This document shows, in pieces, positions 36,546-46,328 of a DNA stretch of 64,000 bases. Made by a program: the position numbers and the translations under genes. The notes beneath the pieces were generated by a model. The model ran no database searches. It saw nothing but the letters and a program-made list of their open reading frames with translations, and was not told the origin of the DNA. How positions within the stretch are numbered: position 1 is the first letter of the stretch; the number at the start of each line of letters is the position of its first letter. Origin of the DNA: Prevotellaceae bacterium. GTDB taxonomy: Bacteria > Bacteroidota > Bacteroidia > Bacteroidales > Paludibacteraceae. The stretch spans positions 29,655-93,654 of the forward strand of contig JACJXK010000007.1 of the NCBI GenBank assembly GCA_020636675.1, in the 5' to 3' direction.

Positions 36546-38780
36546 TCACCTCCGCAACAGTGTAAAATGCCCACTCTTCTCATAATCCAATTCGTCAATG
36601 CTGATGACGTACCAATAATCAGTGGAAGGCATCGGATGACCTTGGTAATAACCATCCCATCCGGGATAATAGTCGCGATAAACAACCAATTGCTTTCCGA
36701 ACCTATCAAAAATCTTCACCACAAAATGCCGATAATATTCCAAATTTCGGATTTCCCATCGGTCTTTTATTCCATCCCCATTCGGCGAAAGATGATCTTC
36801 CGGAAAGACGGGAATCAACAACAGGAAGGAATACTCATCTTCACAACCATAATCATCCTTCACCTTCACCATTTTCATACCAACAGATATCTCCGTATCA
36901 AAATGAGATTCAGACTGCCAATCGGATGTTTGAAAAGAGTAGAGATAAGCCGGCTCGCCTCCCTCCGCATACACCACAACAGACTGAGCATCCGAATCAT
37001 AGACAGCATCCAATATACGAGGACCCTCGCTCACAAATAGAGACAGGCTCACAGAATCGCGGCACACGCCTCTTTCCACAAAAACATCATATTTCATGTT
37101 CTCCACTGCGGTAACAAAAGGCTCCCGCACCATACTATTACTCAGATAGTTTGTAGGCGACCATCGATAAGAAGCTCCCGCAACTGAATCAATTTGTAAC
37201 TGCAGATATGCAGACCGACAGACTTTGACATCCTTCGGGTTTTCCAAAGCAAATGTAGAGTCGATTATCAGTCTGGTAATCAAGAAAGTATCACATTCTC
37301 CCTCCGTCCGCAAGGTGTCTATATAAAGACCGGCATCAAAGTAAACATGCCCATTCATCGACAAAGAATCGCCCTCACAAATATGCACCGCTCCATTGTC
37401 TATCTCCACCTTCGGCAGAACATTGATATGAAGGACAGAAACGCTATCACATCCATTAACCGTCAACAAGGAATCCACATAAACGCCACTTTCCGTATGG
37501 CCATCCAACTCTCTTCCATAACAAAGCGTATCAAAACGTTCCGAGAAGAAACTTTCATTCACCGTCACATACAGCAGACTAATCAGGCTATCACACCCCA
37601 TCTCTCCCTTGAGAGTATCGGCATAGACACCACTCTCCGTATAATATTTTCCATGGAAAAGAATATCGTCAGGAGCACAAGCCTTCAATCGTACCGTTTC
37701 ATAAACAGGAGCCAAAATTGACAACCGATGTATAACGATACTGTCACACCCCCCCTCTGTCAGTAATGAATCCACATAGACCCCCGACTCAAAGGCAGGA
37801 CCAGAAGATAGCCACAGAGTATCGCCCTTGCACAAAGAGGAGGAGACTGTATCTCGAACCGTTTCCTTTTTCGGGACTGCCACATCCATCTTATAATAAA
37901 CAGGAAGCACGCATCGGTGCAATCGTCCCCAAACCACATACGTTCCACTAGCGGCAGACCATCCATCAGCAATAACAGGGTTCTGTTCGTCGCTAAGAAA
38001 AGTACTATCCGGACCTATCCAATGGAAATCCTCCAACACATTGGAGTTCGCGAAAAGGTGCAAAGAAGAGTCTTTACAAGATGGCAACTGATAGGAAGCA
38101 GAAAGTTCGACAACCGGATCCGGTTCGCACTCTTTAAAAAGCTGAATGTTTTCACAATCAGAAAAATCCTCAAAATATTCGGTGTCGTTCGCATAGTCAG
38201 TCAGACGAATAGACTCCACACCACCACCACCATATTCCCAATAGACACCCATTTCGGTTATCTTACAAATAGGGATGGCTCTCCTCTCATATACGAATCC
38301 ATTTCTAATAAAATCCAGTGTGTCGTTACGATAACGAAACCCCAACTTGATCACCGTATAATTGGAACGCAACGAATCGGAGCCATTCCGATCTGCTACT
38401 AGTCGGATTTTCTTCGATTGAGGAGCCGACCTGAGATTATCGAAATCAAAATACGGCTCTGTCGTGATAGACATAACCGCAATGACATGATCCCAACCCG
38501 TCACATGATGTATGATATATTCAATCTCGAAATTGTCGGTATAACAAGTAGTGTCACTAAAAAAATATCCGGGTATAAGATTGGACTGACCTTCATAACC
38601 TTTAATCATAGCCCCATCCGAAGTGAAAAAATCTTCCGGCGCATAATAATTCGTTTTTTGCGTGTTCACATCCGTCATCTCAGCATGCCATCTAGAGATG
38701 TTTTCACATGATGATTCTGCAAACGTCACCGAAAAAAACATCAGAGAAAAAATCAATATACACAAGCATCTCTTCCGCAT
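36546..38780 (-). CDS. Repeat-containing secreted protein with type-B T9SS sorting domain (CHU_C)
   Basis: A 744-residue exported protein with a signal peptide (about residues 1-22). An N-terminal region of unknown fold is followed by roughly four 45-50-residue repeats (about 300-510) built on Cys...GDTL...SGVYVDSLLTEGGCDS, each with a Cys pair likely to be disulfide-bonded or at least structurally placed. The C-terminus is a gliding-motility-associated / type-B type IX secretion domain: LSPNGDGIKDRWEI, VVKIFDRFGKQL and YPGWDGYYQGHPMPSTDYWY, ending FTLLRR. It is therefore probably secreted by T9SS and attached at or released from the surface. The ligand or function is unknown. A TATATTTG box lies at 38816-38823. 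Confidence 0.88.
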   Translation of the reverse strand: MRKRCLCILIFSLMFFSVTFAESSCENISRWHAEMTDVNTQKTNYYAPEDFFTSDGAMIKGYEGQSNLIPGYFFSDTTCYTDNFEIEYIIHHVTGWDHVIAVMSITTEPYFDFDNLRSAPQSKKIRLVADRNGSDSLRSNYTVIKLGFRYRNDTLDFIRNGFVYERRAIPICKITEMGVYWEYGGGGVESIRLTDYANDTEYFEDFSDCENIQLFKECEPDPVVELSASYQLPSCKDSSLHLFANSNVLEDFHWIGPDSTFLSDEQNPVIADGWSAASGTYVVWGRLHRCVLPVYYKMDVAVPKKETVRDTVSSSLCKGDTLWLSSGPAFESGVYVDSLLTEGGCDSIVIHRLSILAPVYETVRLKACAPDDILFHGKYYTESGVYADTLKGEMGCDSLISLLYVTVNESFFSERFDTLCYGRELDGHTESGVYVDSLLTVNGCDSVSVLHINVLPKVEIDNGAVHICEGDSLSMNGHVYFDAGLYIDTLRTEGECDTFLITRLIIDSTFALENPKDVKVCRSAYLQLQIDSVAGASYRWSPTNYLSNSMVREPFVTAVENMKYDVFVERGVCRDSVSLSLFVSEGPRILDAVYDSDAQSVVVYAEGGEPAYLYSFQTSDWQSESHFDTEISVGMKMVKVKDDYGCEDEYSFLLLIPVFPEDHLSPNGDGIKDRWEIRNLEYYRHFVVKIFDRFGKQLVVYRDYYPGWDGYYQGHPMPSTDYWYVISIDELDYEKSGHFTLLRR

Positions 38781-38815
38781 TCCTCACATATACTAAATAA
38801 CATCAAATTTCATGA

Positions 38816-38823
38816 CAAATATA
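38816..38823 (-). promoter_or_regulatory. -7 box TATATTTG of the T9SS cargo gene
   Basis: Exact TAnnTTTG on the minus strand, 36 nt before the ATG at 38780. Confidence 0.5.
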
Positions 38824-39035
38824 GACAAAATATCACATCCAACCAAAAGCATTTCCGCCACTATCATCAGTTAAGTAATCGCAAAAAAATATCTTATGTG
38901 GGTGATTTCCAAGCATTGTTTTATAACAACAGACCATAGATTCACGGACAGAATCTACATGACTACAGAATTTTTTCAAAAAGCGCACCGCCCTTGGCAG
39001 GGGAACATTTCAGGCAACAGTGCCGCCCCCCTACC

Positions 39036-39103
39036 AAGAGACAACGTCCATGGCACTTTGCCGAAATTGTCACAAGTTATTTTTTGACGATTACTAAATA
39101 ATG
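39036..39103 (+). repeat. Copy A of a 68-nt intergenic element
   Basis: Matches 49805-49872 without gaps: the last 40 nt (starting AAATTGTCACAAG, ending ACTAAATAATG) are identical, and the first 28 differ at about nine places. It contains the near-palindrome TTGTCACAA. It lies 123 nt upstream of the lipoprotein gene at 39227. Confidence 0.85.
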
Positions 39104-39226
39104 TTTATCCGGCAAAAAGTATAGGGATTTTGAGAATTGTAGATATGAAAAAATAATTATCTTGGCACTTGTTTTCTCACGAATAAGAAACAACACTGAA
39201 AAGATTTTCAAACCAAGCGGATCACA

Positions 39227-40060
39227 ATGAACAAAATATTATTCTTAATCGCATTATCTCCTATATTGGCGTTCCAAAGTTGCATTTCGGAAAGTGCGAA
39301 ACTACACAACTCCGAACCAGACAACTCTCCAGGAGAGAGGACAGCCCAAATCACAGCCGTATTCAACAACATTGACGGGAAATCCATATTCACCATCAAC
39401 AAGAATACTATAATGGAGACAGCTTCCACCAGCAACCCCCTCTGGACAGAAATAGCAGTAATGATAAACATCAACAAAGACGAATTTCTGAGAAATGAAT
39501 TGAAGGCAGGGAAAATATTAAAGGACAAAGAGGGCCGCGATCTCGGACAAATATTAGAGACTCAAAAGATATGGGAATGCAACAAAGACAGAGATAATAC
39601 ATTTGGAATCCTAAAAGGATTCATCCGCACGTCAGACATCGACAGAAATTCGATTTTGGAAAACATAATAGGAGACACCTGTAACAAGAAAAAACATTGC
39701 ACCATCTCTGATTTAGAGAATATTATCAGCAGATACGACTTTGTCAACTATCAGTTCGATTCTCTCATGACACAATTGGATTTCTACAAAGACGAATACA
39801 GCAAGCTGAACGGCATTGTTGAGTTCATGTTGGAGGACAGTTGGCTGTCCGATCCTGGATCAGACAGACTATCCCTCCTGTTCTTACATGACACGTTGAT
39901 TTCCATCATCCATAAAAGACCGCTCGACATCAAAGAGTCGGACATTTATCACCTTCAAGACAACAGGACGCTCATCTTTCTTGACACAAACAAGAAAGAC
40001 ATAGCAGAGCAGCTGGTCAAATTCAAAACAGAATTCTACGGCAACCTATTCAGCAACTAA
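39227..40060 (+). CDS. Lipoprotein of unknown function
   Basis: A 277-residue protein with a signal peptide and lipobox LAFQSC (Cys about residue 19). I recognise no domain. The sequence is rich in Lys, Asp and Asn, with a possible helical segment NYQFDSLMTQLDFYKDEYSKL. It contains the tripeptide cluster CNKKKHC near residue 150. It overlaps the 3' end of the convergent DUF4015 gene by 15 nt. Copy A of the repeated element lies upstream; a near-match promoter TATCTTGG is present at about 39158. Being a lipoprotein, it should sit in the outer or inner membrane facing the periplasm. Confidence 0.7.
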   Translation: MNKILFLIALSPILAFQSCISESAKLHNSEPDNSPGERTAQITAVFNNIDGKSIFTINKNTIMETASTSNPLWTEIAVMININKDEFLRNELKAGKILKDKEGRDLGQILETQKIWECNKDRDNTFGILKGFIRTSDIDRNSILENIIGDTCNKKKHCTISDLENIISRYDFVNYQFDSLMTQLDFYKDEYSKLNGIVEFMLEDSWLSDPGSDRLSLLFLHDTLISIIHKRPLDIKESDIYHLQDNRTLIFLDTNKKDIAEQLVKFKTEFYGNLFSN

Positions 40061-41350
40061 TGTAGAGTCCGCACCCCCTGTATGTTCATTCTCCACATCT
40101 GTCTTAACCTCTGCGGCATCTGCCTGCCCGTGCTTAGGTTTCAGAGCTGCTTCCCTATATCTATTGGATGCGTTCCATAAAAGCCACTCCTCATATCCGG
40201 CATCATACACCGCCCGTATCTGAGCCCTCACATCTTCTGCGGAATAACTTCTGGCCCCACTAATCCACGTGGCACTGAAATCCTGAAGCCAAGGTCTGAC
40301 ATTCGGACGACATTCCACATCCAATGTGTCCAAAGCCTGTTTTGAGGCACGCAACGCACACAATATGGCCTCATACGGATGATTATTTGGATTGTCAAGA
40401 CGATAAACCATCTTCGCATAATGGGAAGGATAAATCATCGGAGATAGAGTGGAGAGATTTTCTCCCATCGCTACGTAGTCTTGCCCCACATCCCTACTAT
40501 CTTTCGGACTATCAATGACCGTACCGAACACATCTGCGGAAAACTCTATATTATGGGCATTCATCCTCGATGCCGAATACTTTACAAACTCTGTTATGAT
40601 TTTTTGTTTAGAAATAGAATCCGAATCAAATCCATAATCCACCTCCCCATTCTTGACCTCTGTAGAGAAACGTATATAATCATATTGAATCTCGTCAAAA
40701 CCGTCGAAAGCCGCCGTCACTCCCACATTGGCCAGATATTTCCACACCTCCCTATTGTAGGGATTTACCCATGCCAACCCACTCCTGTCATAATATATAT
40801 CTCCATTTTTGCGGTGCACACACCACTCCGGTTTTTTTTTGGCAAGCAGTGGATCTCTAAACGTCACCACCCTGCCTATGACATATATGTTCTTCTTATG
40901 GAGCGTATCAAGCAGAGAACGAACGTCCCGTATGTATCTTGTCACCACGCCAAATTGCTCCACCATGCTACAATCCATACGATAGGTCACCTCTCCGTTG
41001 TCGTTCTTCACGTCAATGACCATGGCATTCAGTTCCGTTTTCTCCACCAGCCGCAGCAATTCCTTAAACCGACGATGACCAGCTATCGGACCCGTCACAT
41101 AAATACCTTTTACCGGGAGATGTTCCCTTTTTGTCAATTTCAACACAGCAGCATTTATCATTGCAGCAGACAGTAAAGTATCTTGCTTCCCTTCCATACT
41201 GTCCGTCCTCGCCATCGAAGAATCTATTTTCACCGGACATTCCTTTCCCGGAGTTGCCGAAAGATCATTCTTCGGCTCAGCCGTTGTACATCCATTCACC
41301 ACAATCAATCCTACCATCGCAAGAATGACAAATCCTTTATATACGTTCAT
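40046..41350 (-). CDS. Putative glycoside hydrolase lipoprotein (DUF4015)
   Basis: A 434-residue lipoprotein (lipobox VVNGC near residue 21) with a DUF4015 / GH13-like TIM barrel: PVKGIYVTGPIAGHRRFKELL, LNAMVIDVKNDNGEV, GRVVTFRDPLLAKKKPEW, WVNPYNREVWKYLANVG, FDEIQYDYIRFST and FSADVFGT. Family members are predicted carbohydrate-active enzymes; the activity is not established. The barrel starts about residue 75 after a low-complexity linker, and a short Glu/Asp-rich tail follows. The stop overlaps the convergent lipoprotein gene by 15 nt. Confidence 0.85.
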   Translation of the reverse strand: MNVYKGFVILAMVGLIVVNGCTTAEPKNDLSATPGKECPVKIDSSMARTDSMEGKQDTLLSAAMINAAVLKLTKREHLPVKGIYVTGPIAGHRRFKELLRLVEKTELNAMVIDVKNDNGEVTYRMDCSMVEQFGVVTRYIRDVRSLLDTLHKKNIYVIGRVVTFRDPLLAKKKPEWCVHRKNGDIYYDRSGLAWVNPYNREVWKYLANVGVTAAFDGFDEIQYDYIRFSTEVKNGEVDYGFDSDSISKQKIITEFVKYSASRMNAHNIEFSADVFGTVIDSPKDSRDVGQDYVAMGENLSTLSPMIYPSHYAKMVYRLDNPNNHPYEAILCALRASKQALDTLDVECRPNVRPWLQDFSATWISGARSYSAEDVRAQIRAVYDAGYEEWLLWNASNRYREAALKPKHGQADAAEVKTDVENEHTGGADSTLVAE

Positions 41351-41606
41351 TTTACTGTTCTAATTTTCAGTACGACAATAATCCATCAAGAAAGAAATGC
41401 ACCGAATAAATAATAAAGTAAAGTTAACGAGACAAATGACATCTTGCAAAAAACTGCTTTAAAAACTTTCAGAATTTTTATCTTTTATAAAAAACAAAGA
41501 GGGACGCCTCTTCATCGGCAGAAGATACATTTTCCATCACACTCTCTTGTAAGCATTTATTTAAAGAACCAAATCTATGATTTATACGTGCTATTCTTTT
41601 TTTTTA
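41351..41606. other. Intergenic region upstream of ileS
   Basis: Between the DUF4015 and ileS starts (41351-41687) I see only an AT-rich region with the ileS promoter near its right end. No T-box, small gene or repeat was recognised. Confidence 0.5.
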
Positions 41607-41614
41607 TAACTTTG
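41607..41614 (+). promoter_or_regulatory. -7 box TAACTTTG of ileS
   Basis: Exact TAnnTTTG, giving a leader of about 67 nt before the ileS ATG. Confidence 0.55.
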
Positions 41615-41687
41615 CAAGCATATTATGGAATAGCAACTTAAACTGCTATTTTCCAAGAATCGGAAACAATAGAAATTTGACATATAA

Positions 41688-44600
41688 ATGGGTAAGAAAT
41701 TTGCAGAGTACAGCAACTTCAACCTCTCAGACATCAACAAAGAGGTTATGAGACAATGGGACGAGAAAGATTTGTTCCACAAAAGTATAACCACTCGCGA
41801 AGGCGCACCATCCTTCGTCTTCTTCGAAGGCCCCCCTTCTGCCAACGGAATGCCGGGCATTCACCATGTAATGGCACGTTCCATCAAAGACATTTTCTGT
41901 AGATATAAAACCATGAAAGGCTTTCACGTAAAACGTAAGGCCGGATGGGACACACACGGATTGCCCGTAGAACTAGGAGTGGAAAAAGAGTTAGGAATCA
42001 CCAAGGAGGACATAGGCAAGAAAATCTCCGTGGACGATTATAACGCAGCCTGCAGAACAAACGTGATGAAATTCACTAAAGAGTGGACGGACCTTACCCG
42101 CAAAATGGGATATTGGGTAGATTTGGAAAACCCATATATCACTTACGACAATAAATACATCGAGACTCTTTGGTATCTGCTGAAGGAACTATATAAAAAT
42201 GGATATCTATACAAAGGATATACCATTCAGCCATACTCTCCTGCGGCAGGAACTGGCCTTAGCTCTCACGAACTGAACCAGCCGGGATGCTACCGGGACG
42301 TAAAGGACACAACCGTTGTCGCCCAGTTTAAGATGCTCGATCCGAAACCGGAGATGACACAATTCGGCACACCTTTCTTCATAGCTTGGACCACAACGCC
42401 TTGGACATTATCATCAAACACAGCCCTCTGCGTAGGACCAAACATTCCATACGTAGCCGTACAATCATACAATCCATATACAGGGCAACCAGCCACCTAC
42501 GTGCTAGCCAAAGACCTGTTGAACGCCCACTTCAATCCTAAAGCTGCAGATTTAGCTTTGGAAGATTACAAACCGGGAGACAAACTCATTCCGTTCAAGG
42601 TCATAGCCGAATATAAAGGGACAGACCTCGTAGGCATGAGATACGAACAACTGATGAAATGGATTACTCCAGAGAATGAAAGCCAAGCATTCCGCGTCAT
42701 TCCGGGTGATTATGTAACTACCGAAGATGGTACAGGCATTGTACATATCGCTCCGACGTTTGGTGCTGACGACGCGAAGGTGGCAAAAGCTGCCGGCATT
42801 CCTCCCCTTCAGTTGGTTGACAAATACGGCAATCTACGCCCATCCGTTGATCTGACAGGTAAGTTCTATCTTCTCTCCGATCTGGATCCGGACTACGTAA
42901 AGACGCACATCAACGTCGGCGAGTACAAAAAATACGAAGGACGTTTTGTCAAGAACGCCTACGACCCCAAACTCACAGACAAGGACGAAACGCTAGATAT
43001 CAGCATCTGTATGGATATGAAAGCCAACAATCAGGCTTTCAAGATAGAAAAGCACGTCCACAACTATCCACATTGCTGGCGCACAGACAAACCCGTTCTT
43101 TACTATCCATTGGATAGCTGGTTCATCTGTTCCACAAAAGCACGCAATAGGATGATCGAGCTAAACAAGACTATCAAGTGGAAACCCGAATCAACCGGTA
43201 GCGGCCGTTTCGGCAAGTGGTTAGAGAACTTGAACGACTGGAACCTCTCCCGCTCCCGCTATTGGGGGACACCACTTCCTATCTGGAGAACAGAAGAGGG
43301 AACAGAAGAAAAATGCATAGGCTCCATCACCGAACTCTTTGAGGAGATAGAGAAATCTGTCAAAGCAGGATTCATGAAAGAGAATCCTTGGAAGAACTTC
43401 AAGGTCGGCGTCTATACGAAAGAGAATTATGATCCGAAGAACATAGACTTGCACCGTCCATATATCGACAGCATCATCTTAGTTTCCGACAGCGGCAAAC
43501 CAATGAAAAGGGAGGCAGACCTTATCGACGTATGGTTCGACTCAGGCGCCATGCCGTTCGCTCAGATGCACTATCCTTTCGAAAACAAAGACTTGATAGA
43601 CAAAGGCGAATACTACCCGGCCAACTTCATCGCCGAAGGTGTAGACCAGACTCGAGGTTGGTTCTTCACCCTACACGCCATCTCTACCATGATAAAAGAT
43701 AGCGTAGCATTCAAGGCTGTCATCTCTAACGGTCTCGTATTGGACAAGAACGGGAATAAGATGTCTAAACGACTCGGCAACGCCGTGGATCCGTTCGGTG
43801 CCATCGAAAAATATGGTTCCGACCCTCTACGTTGGTACATGATCACCAACGCATCCCCTTGGGACAACCTGAAATTCGATACGGAAGGTGTCGAGGAGGT
43901 ACGTCGTAAATTCTTCGGAACTTTATACAACACATACTCCTTCTTCGCACTCTATGCCAACGTAGACAAGTTCGACTATAGCCAGACTGAAATTCCGATG
44001 TCCAAACGTCCGGAGATAGACCGTTGGATTATCTCTCTGCTCAACTCCCTCATCAAAGAGGTGGACGATTGCTACAATGAGTACGAGCCAACCAAAGCAG
44101 GACGCGCCATCTCTGAATTTGTCACCGACAACTTGAGCAACTGGTATGTCCGTCTTAACCGTAAACGTTTCTGGGGAGGGAAAGAGGAGGACAAGCAGGC
44201 TGCATACCAAACACTATACACCTGCCTTGAAACCGTATCCAGGCTGATGGCTCCCATCGCTCCGTTCTTCGCAGACCAGCTGTTCTTAGATTTAAACGCA
44301 GCCACAGGAAAAGACAAGAGCGAATCCGTACACTTGGCATACTTCCCTAAATTCGACGCATCACTGATTGACAAAAGATTGGAGGAGCGTATGCAATTGG
44401 CTCAGGACATCTCGTCCATGACATTGGCTCTCCGTAAGAAGGTAAACATCAAGGTACGTCAACCACTGAAACAAATCATGGTTCCTATCCTCGCAGAACA
44501 CGAACAGGAGAATATCGAAGCAGTAAAAGACTTGATCATGAACGAGGTCAACGTGAAGGAGATTAACTTTGTTGATGACTCTACGGGCATCCTCGTAAAG

Positions 44601-45116
44601 AAGATCAAACCGGATTTCAAAAAACTGGGTCCTAAGTGCGGAAAGAGCATGAAGGCTGTAGCTGCCTTACTTCAAGAACTGACACAAGAGGAGATATCCA
44701 AATTCGAGAAAGCAGGGCAATACACAATCAACGCCAACGGCGCAGAGATAACGGTAGACAAAGAGGATGTGGAGATCCTTTCGGAAGACATTCCTGGATG
44801 GTTGGTCGCAAACAACGGCTCCATCACCATAGCTTTAGACGTCACCATCACCGACGACTTACGCAAGGAGGGTATAGCACGTGAATTTGTGAACCGTATC
44901 CAGAACATAAGGAAATCAAGTGGATTCGAAATTACCGATAAAATTTGTGTGAAGATAGAGAAGTCTGACAATGTCAATGCAGCCATCAACGACTACAAAG
45001 AGTACATCGCTTCTCAGGTACTTGCCAACGAAATCTCATTAGTAGACAACGTCGTCAACCCTACCGAATTAGACTTTGATGACTTCAAAGTAAACATTGA
45101 AGTAGAGAAGGCCTAA
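41688..45116 (+). CDS. ileS: Isoleucyl-tRNA synthetase
   Basis: A 1142-residue class I synthetase that charges tRNA-Ile. The HIGH-type motif is in PPSANGMPGIHHVMARS, the editing (CP1) domain contains TTTPWTLSSNTALCVG and GTGIVHIAPTFGADD, and the KMSKS motif is in GNKMSKRLGNAVDPF. The anticodon-binding domain and a long C-terminal extension follow. The length fits the larger IleS type (about 1100 residues) without a C-terminal zinc finger that I can see. It is closed by a strong terminator and is apparently monocistronic. Confidence 0.97.
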   Translation: MGKKFAEYSNFNLSDINKEVMRQWDEKDLFHKSITTREGAPSFVFFEGPPSANGMPGIHHVMARSIKDIFCRYKTMKGFHVKRKAGWDTHGLPVELGVEKELGITKEDIGKKISVDDYNAACRTNVMKFTKEWTDLTRKMGYWVDLENPYITYDNKYIETLWYLLKELYKNGYLYKGYTIQPYSPAAGTGLSSHELNQPGCYRDVKDTTVVAQFKMLDPKPEMTQFGTPFFIAWTTTPWTLSSNTALCVGPNIPYVAVQSYNPYTGQPATYVLAKDLLNAHFNPKAADLALEDYKPGDKLIPFKVIAEYKGTDLVGMRYEQLMKWITPENESQAFRVIPGDYVTTEDGTGIVHIAPTFGADDAKVAKAAGIPPLQLVDKYGNLRPSVDLTGKFYLLSDLDPDYVKTHINVGEYKKYEGRFVKNAYDPKLTDKDETLDISICMDMKANNQAFKIEKHVHNYPHCWRTDKPVLYYPLDSWFICSTKARNRMIELNKTIKWKPESTGSGRFGKWLENLNDWNLSRSRYWGTPLPIWRTEEGTEEKCIGSITELFEEIEKSVKAGFMKENPWKNFKVGVYTKENYDPKNIDLHRPYIDSIILVSDSGKPMKREADLIDVWFDSGAMPFAQMHYPFENKDLIDKGEYYPANFIAEGVDQTRGWFFTLHAISTMIKDSVAFKAVISNGLVLDKNGNKMSKRLGNAVDPFGAIEKYGSDPLRWYMITNASPWDNLKFDTEGVEEVRRKFFGTLYNTYSFFALYANVDKFDYSQTEIPMSKRPEIDRWIISLLNSLIKEVDDCYNEYEPTKAGRAISEFVTDNLSNWYVRLNRKRFWGGKEEDKQAAYQTLYTCLETVSRLMAPIAPFFADQLFLDLNAATGKDKSESVHLAYFPKFDASLIDKRLEERMQLAQDISSMTLALRKKVNIKVRQPLKQIMVPILAEHEQENIEAVKDLIMNEVNVKEINFVDDSTGILVKKIKPDFKKLGPKCGKSMKAVAALLQELTQEEISKFEKAGQYTINANGAEITVDKEDVEILSEDIPGWLVANNGSITIALDVTITDDLRKEGIAREFVNRIQNIRKSSGFEITDKICVKIEKSDNVNAAINDYKEYIASQVLANEISLVDNVVNPTELDFDDFKVNIEVEKA

Positions 45117-45138
45117 AGAATATAACAAGTCAAAATAA

Positions 45139-45178
45139 ACGGAGGCGGATTTTTAGAATTTCCGCCTCCGTCATTTTT
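45139..45178 (+). terminator. Intrinsic terminator of ileS
   Basis: ACGGAGGCGGA pairs with TCCGCCTCCGT around an 11-nt AT-rich loop, followed by CATTTTTTG. Confidence 0.92.
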
Positions 45179-45284
45179 TGTACATTCCATTACAAACTTG
45201 ATTCAATATATACCTTTATCGGCTCTAACGCAACAAGAAAACATTTTCCGTCCAAAAAGCAGACAAAAATTCACCTCTTAGACC

Positions 45285-45292
45285 TACCTTTG
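45285..45292 (+). promoter_or_regulatory. -7 box TACCTTTG of the Elp3-like radical SAM gene
   Basis: Exact TAnnTTTG, 34 nt before the ATG at 45327. Confidence 0.55.
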
Positions 45293-45326
45293 CCAAGAAA
45301 AGAATGACACAAAACTATCCATTCCG

Positions 45327-46328
45327 ATGAAACATTCCAACATACCCATCTTCATCCCAGAACTGGCATGTCCACATCAATGCATATTCTGCAACCAGTC
45401 GAAGATTAGCGGACAGAAAGAGATTCCGCAACCCGAAGAGATTCCTTCCATCATAGAGACCCACCTCGCCACCATGAACGACGGGCGCGAGATCGAAGTG
45501 GCCTTCTTCGGAGGTTCGTTTACCGGCATTCCTCTCGACTTACAGGAAAGATACCTTGCTGCAGCCTACCGATATCTGGAGTCAGGAAAGATCAACGGAA
45601 TCAGACTATCCACCCGTCCAGACTACATCAACGACAAGGTCACCGAGTTATTGAAACGATATGGTGTGACCACCATCGAACTAGGAGCACAATCTACGGA
45701 CGACAATGTGCTCCTTGCATCAGGACGCGGACACAAAAGCGAAGCCATCCGAATAGCCGCTGAAAAAATTCTCAAAAATGGATTCCACCTTGGGCTACAG
45801 ATGATGATAGGATTGCCACAAGACAGCTACGAACGTTCTAACCAGACCGTCAACGACATCATCCGTCTCGGGGCAGACAACACACGCATATACCCAACCC
45901 TCGTCATCAAAGGCACCCAACTTGCGAAACTTCATGACATGGGGCTCTACCAACCTCTAGACCTAGAGACTGCCGTAAAATGGTCTAAGGAGTTTTATCT
46001 GCGTTTCGAAAAAAACGGCATCAAAGTTCTGCGCGTAGGACTCCATCCATCCGAAGAGCTAGACTACCACAAATCACTCATAGCCGGCCCCTACCACAGA
46101 TCATTCATGGAACTAGTCATGACCGGGATTTGGAGAGACATTTTAAAACAAGAGTTGAGAAGCATACAAAACGAAAGCCTTTGTCTGACCGTCCATCCCC
46201 ATCAGATAAATTTCGTCTGGGGATATGAAGGCAGAAATAAAAAATTATTCGAAGAAAAAAACTTAAATATAAAAGTAACCGGAGACGACTCTTTATCAAA
46301 ATATGGAATCAAGATTAGCCATCGTTGA
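45327..46328 (+). CDS. Elp3-like radical SAM protein
   Basis: A 333-residue protein with the CxxxCxxC cluster in PELACPHQCIFCNQ (Cys15, 19, 22), the Elp3/MiaB-like motifs EVAFFGGSFTGIPLDLQ, RLSTRPDYI, TIELGAQSTDDNVL, and LGLQMMIGLPQDSYE, and a C-terminal radical SAM extension. Unlike true Elp3 it has no acetyltransferase domain. Related bacterial proteins of this type are uncharacterised. The stop overlaps the next gene by 26 nt, indicating translational coupling to the GME-fold-like protein. The substrate is unknown. Confidence 0.87.
   Translation: MKHSNIPIFIPELACPHQCIFCNQSKISGQKEIPQPEEIPSIIETHLATMNDGREIEVAFFGGSFTGIPLDLQERYLAAAYRYLESGKINGIRLSTRPDYINDKVTELLKRYGVTTIELGAQSTDDNVLLASGRGHKSEAIRIAAEKILKNGFHLGLQMMIGLPQDSYERSNQTVNDIIRLGADNTRIYPTLVIKGTQLAKLHDMGLYQPLDLETAVKWSKEFYLRFEKNGIKVLRVGLHPSEELDYHKSLIAGPYHRSFMELVMTGIWRDILKQELRSIQNESLCLTVHPHQINFVWGYEGRNKKLFEEKNLNIKVTGDDSLSKYGIKISHR

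Larger units (their letters stand above)
38781..39226. other. Divergent intergenic region with promoter box and a repeated element
   Basis: The 446 nt between the T9SS cargo gene and a lipoprotein gene contain the minus-strand -7 box TATATTTG at 38816-38823, a GC-rich patch with short inverted repeats at about 38985-39030, and copy A of a 68-nt element at 39036-39103. No gene is seen. Confidence 0.6.

Noticed and set aside
39036..39103. Repeat element as an end of the IS1595-family IS
   Set aside because: The IS ends read TATGATAATCCGCAATA and share no similarity with the repeat.
41351..41687. T-box or other leader control of ileS
   Set aside because: No T-box core, no specifier loop and no terminator/antiterminator pair can be seen.
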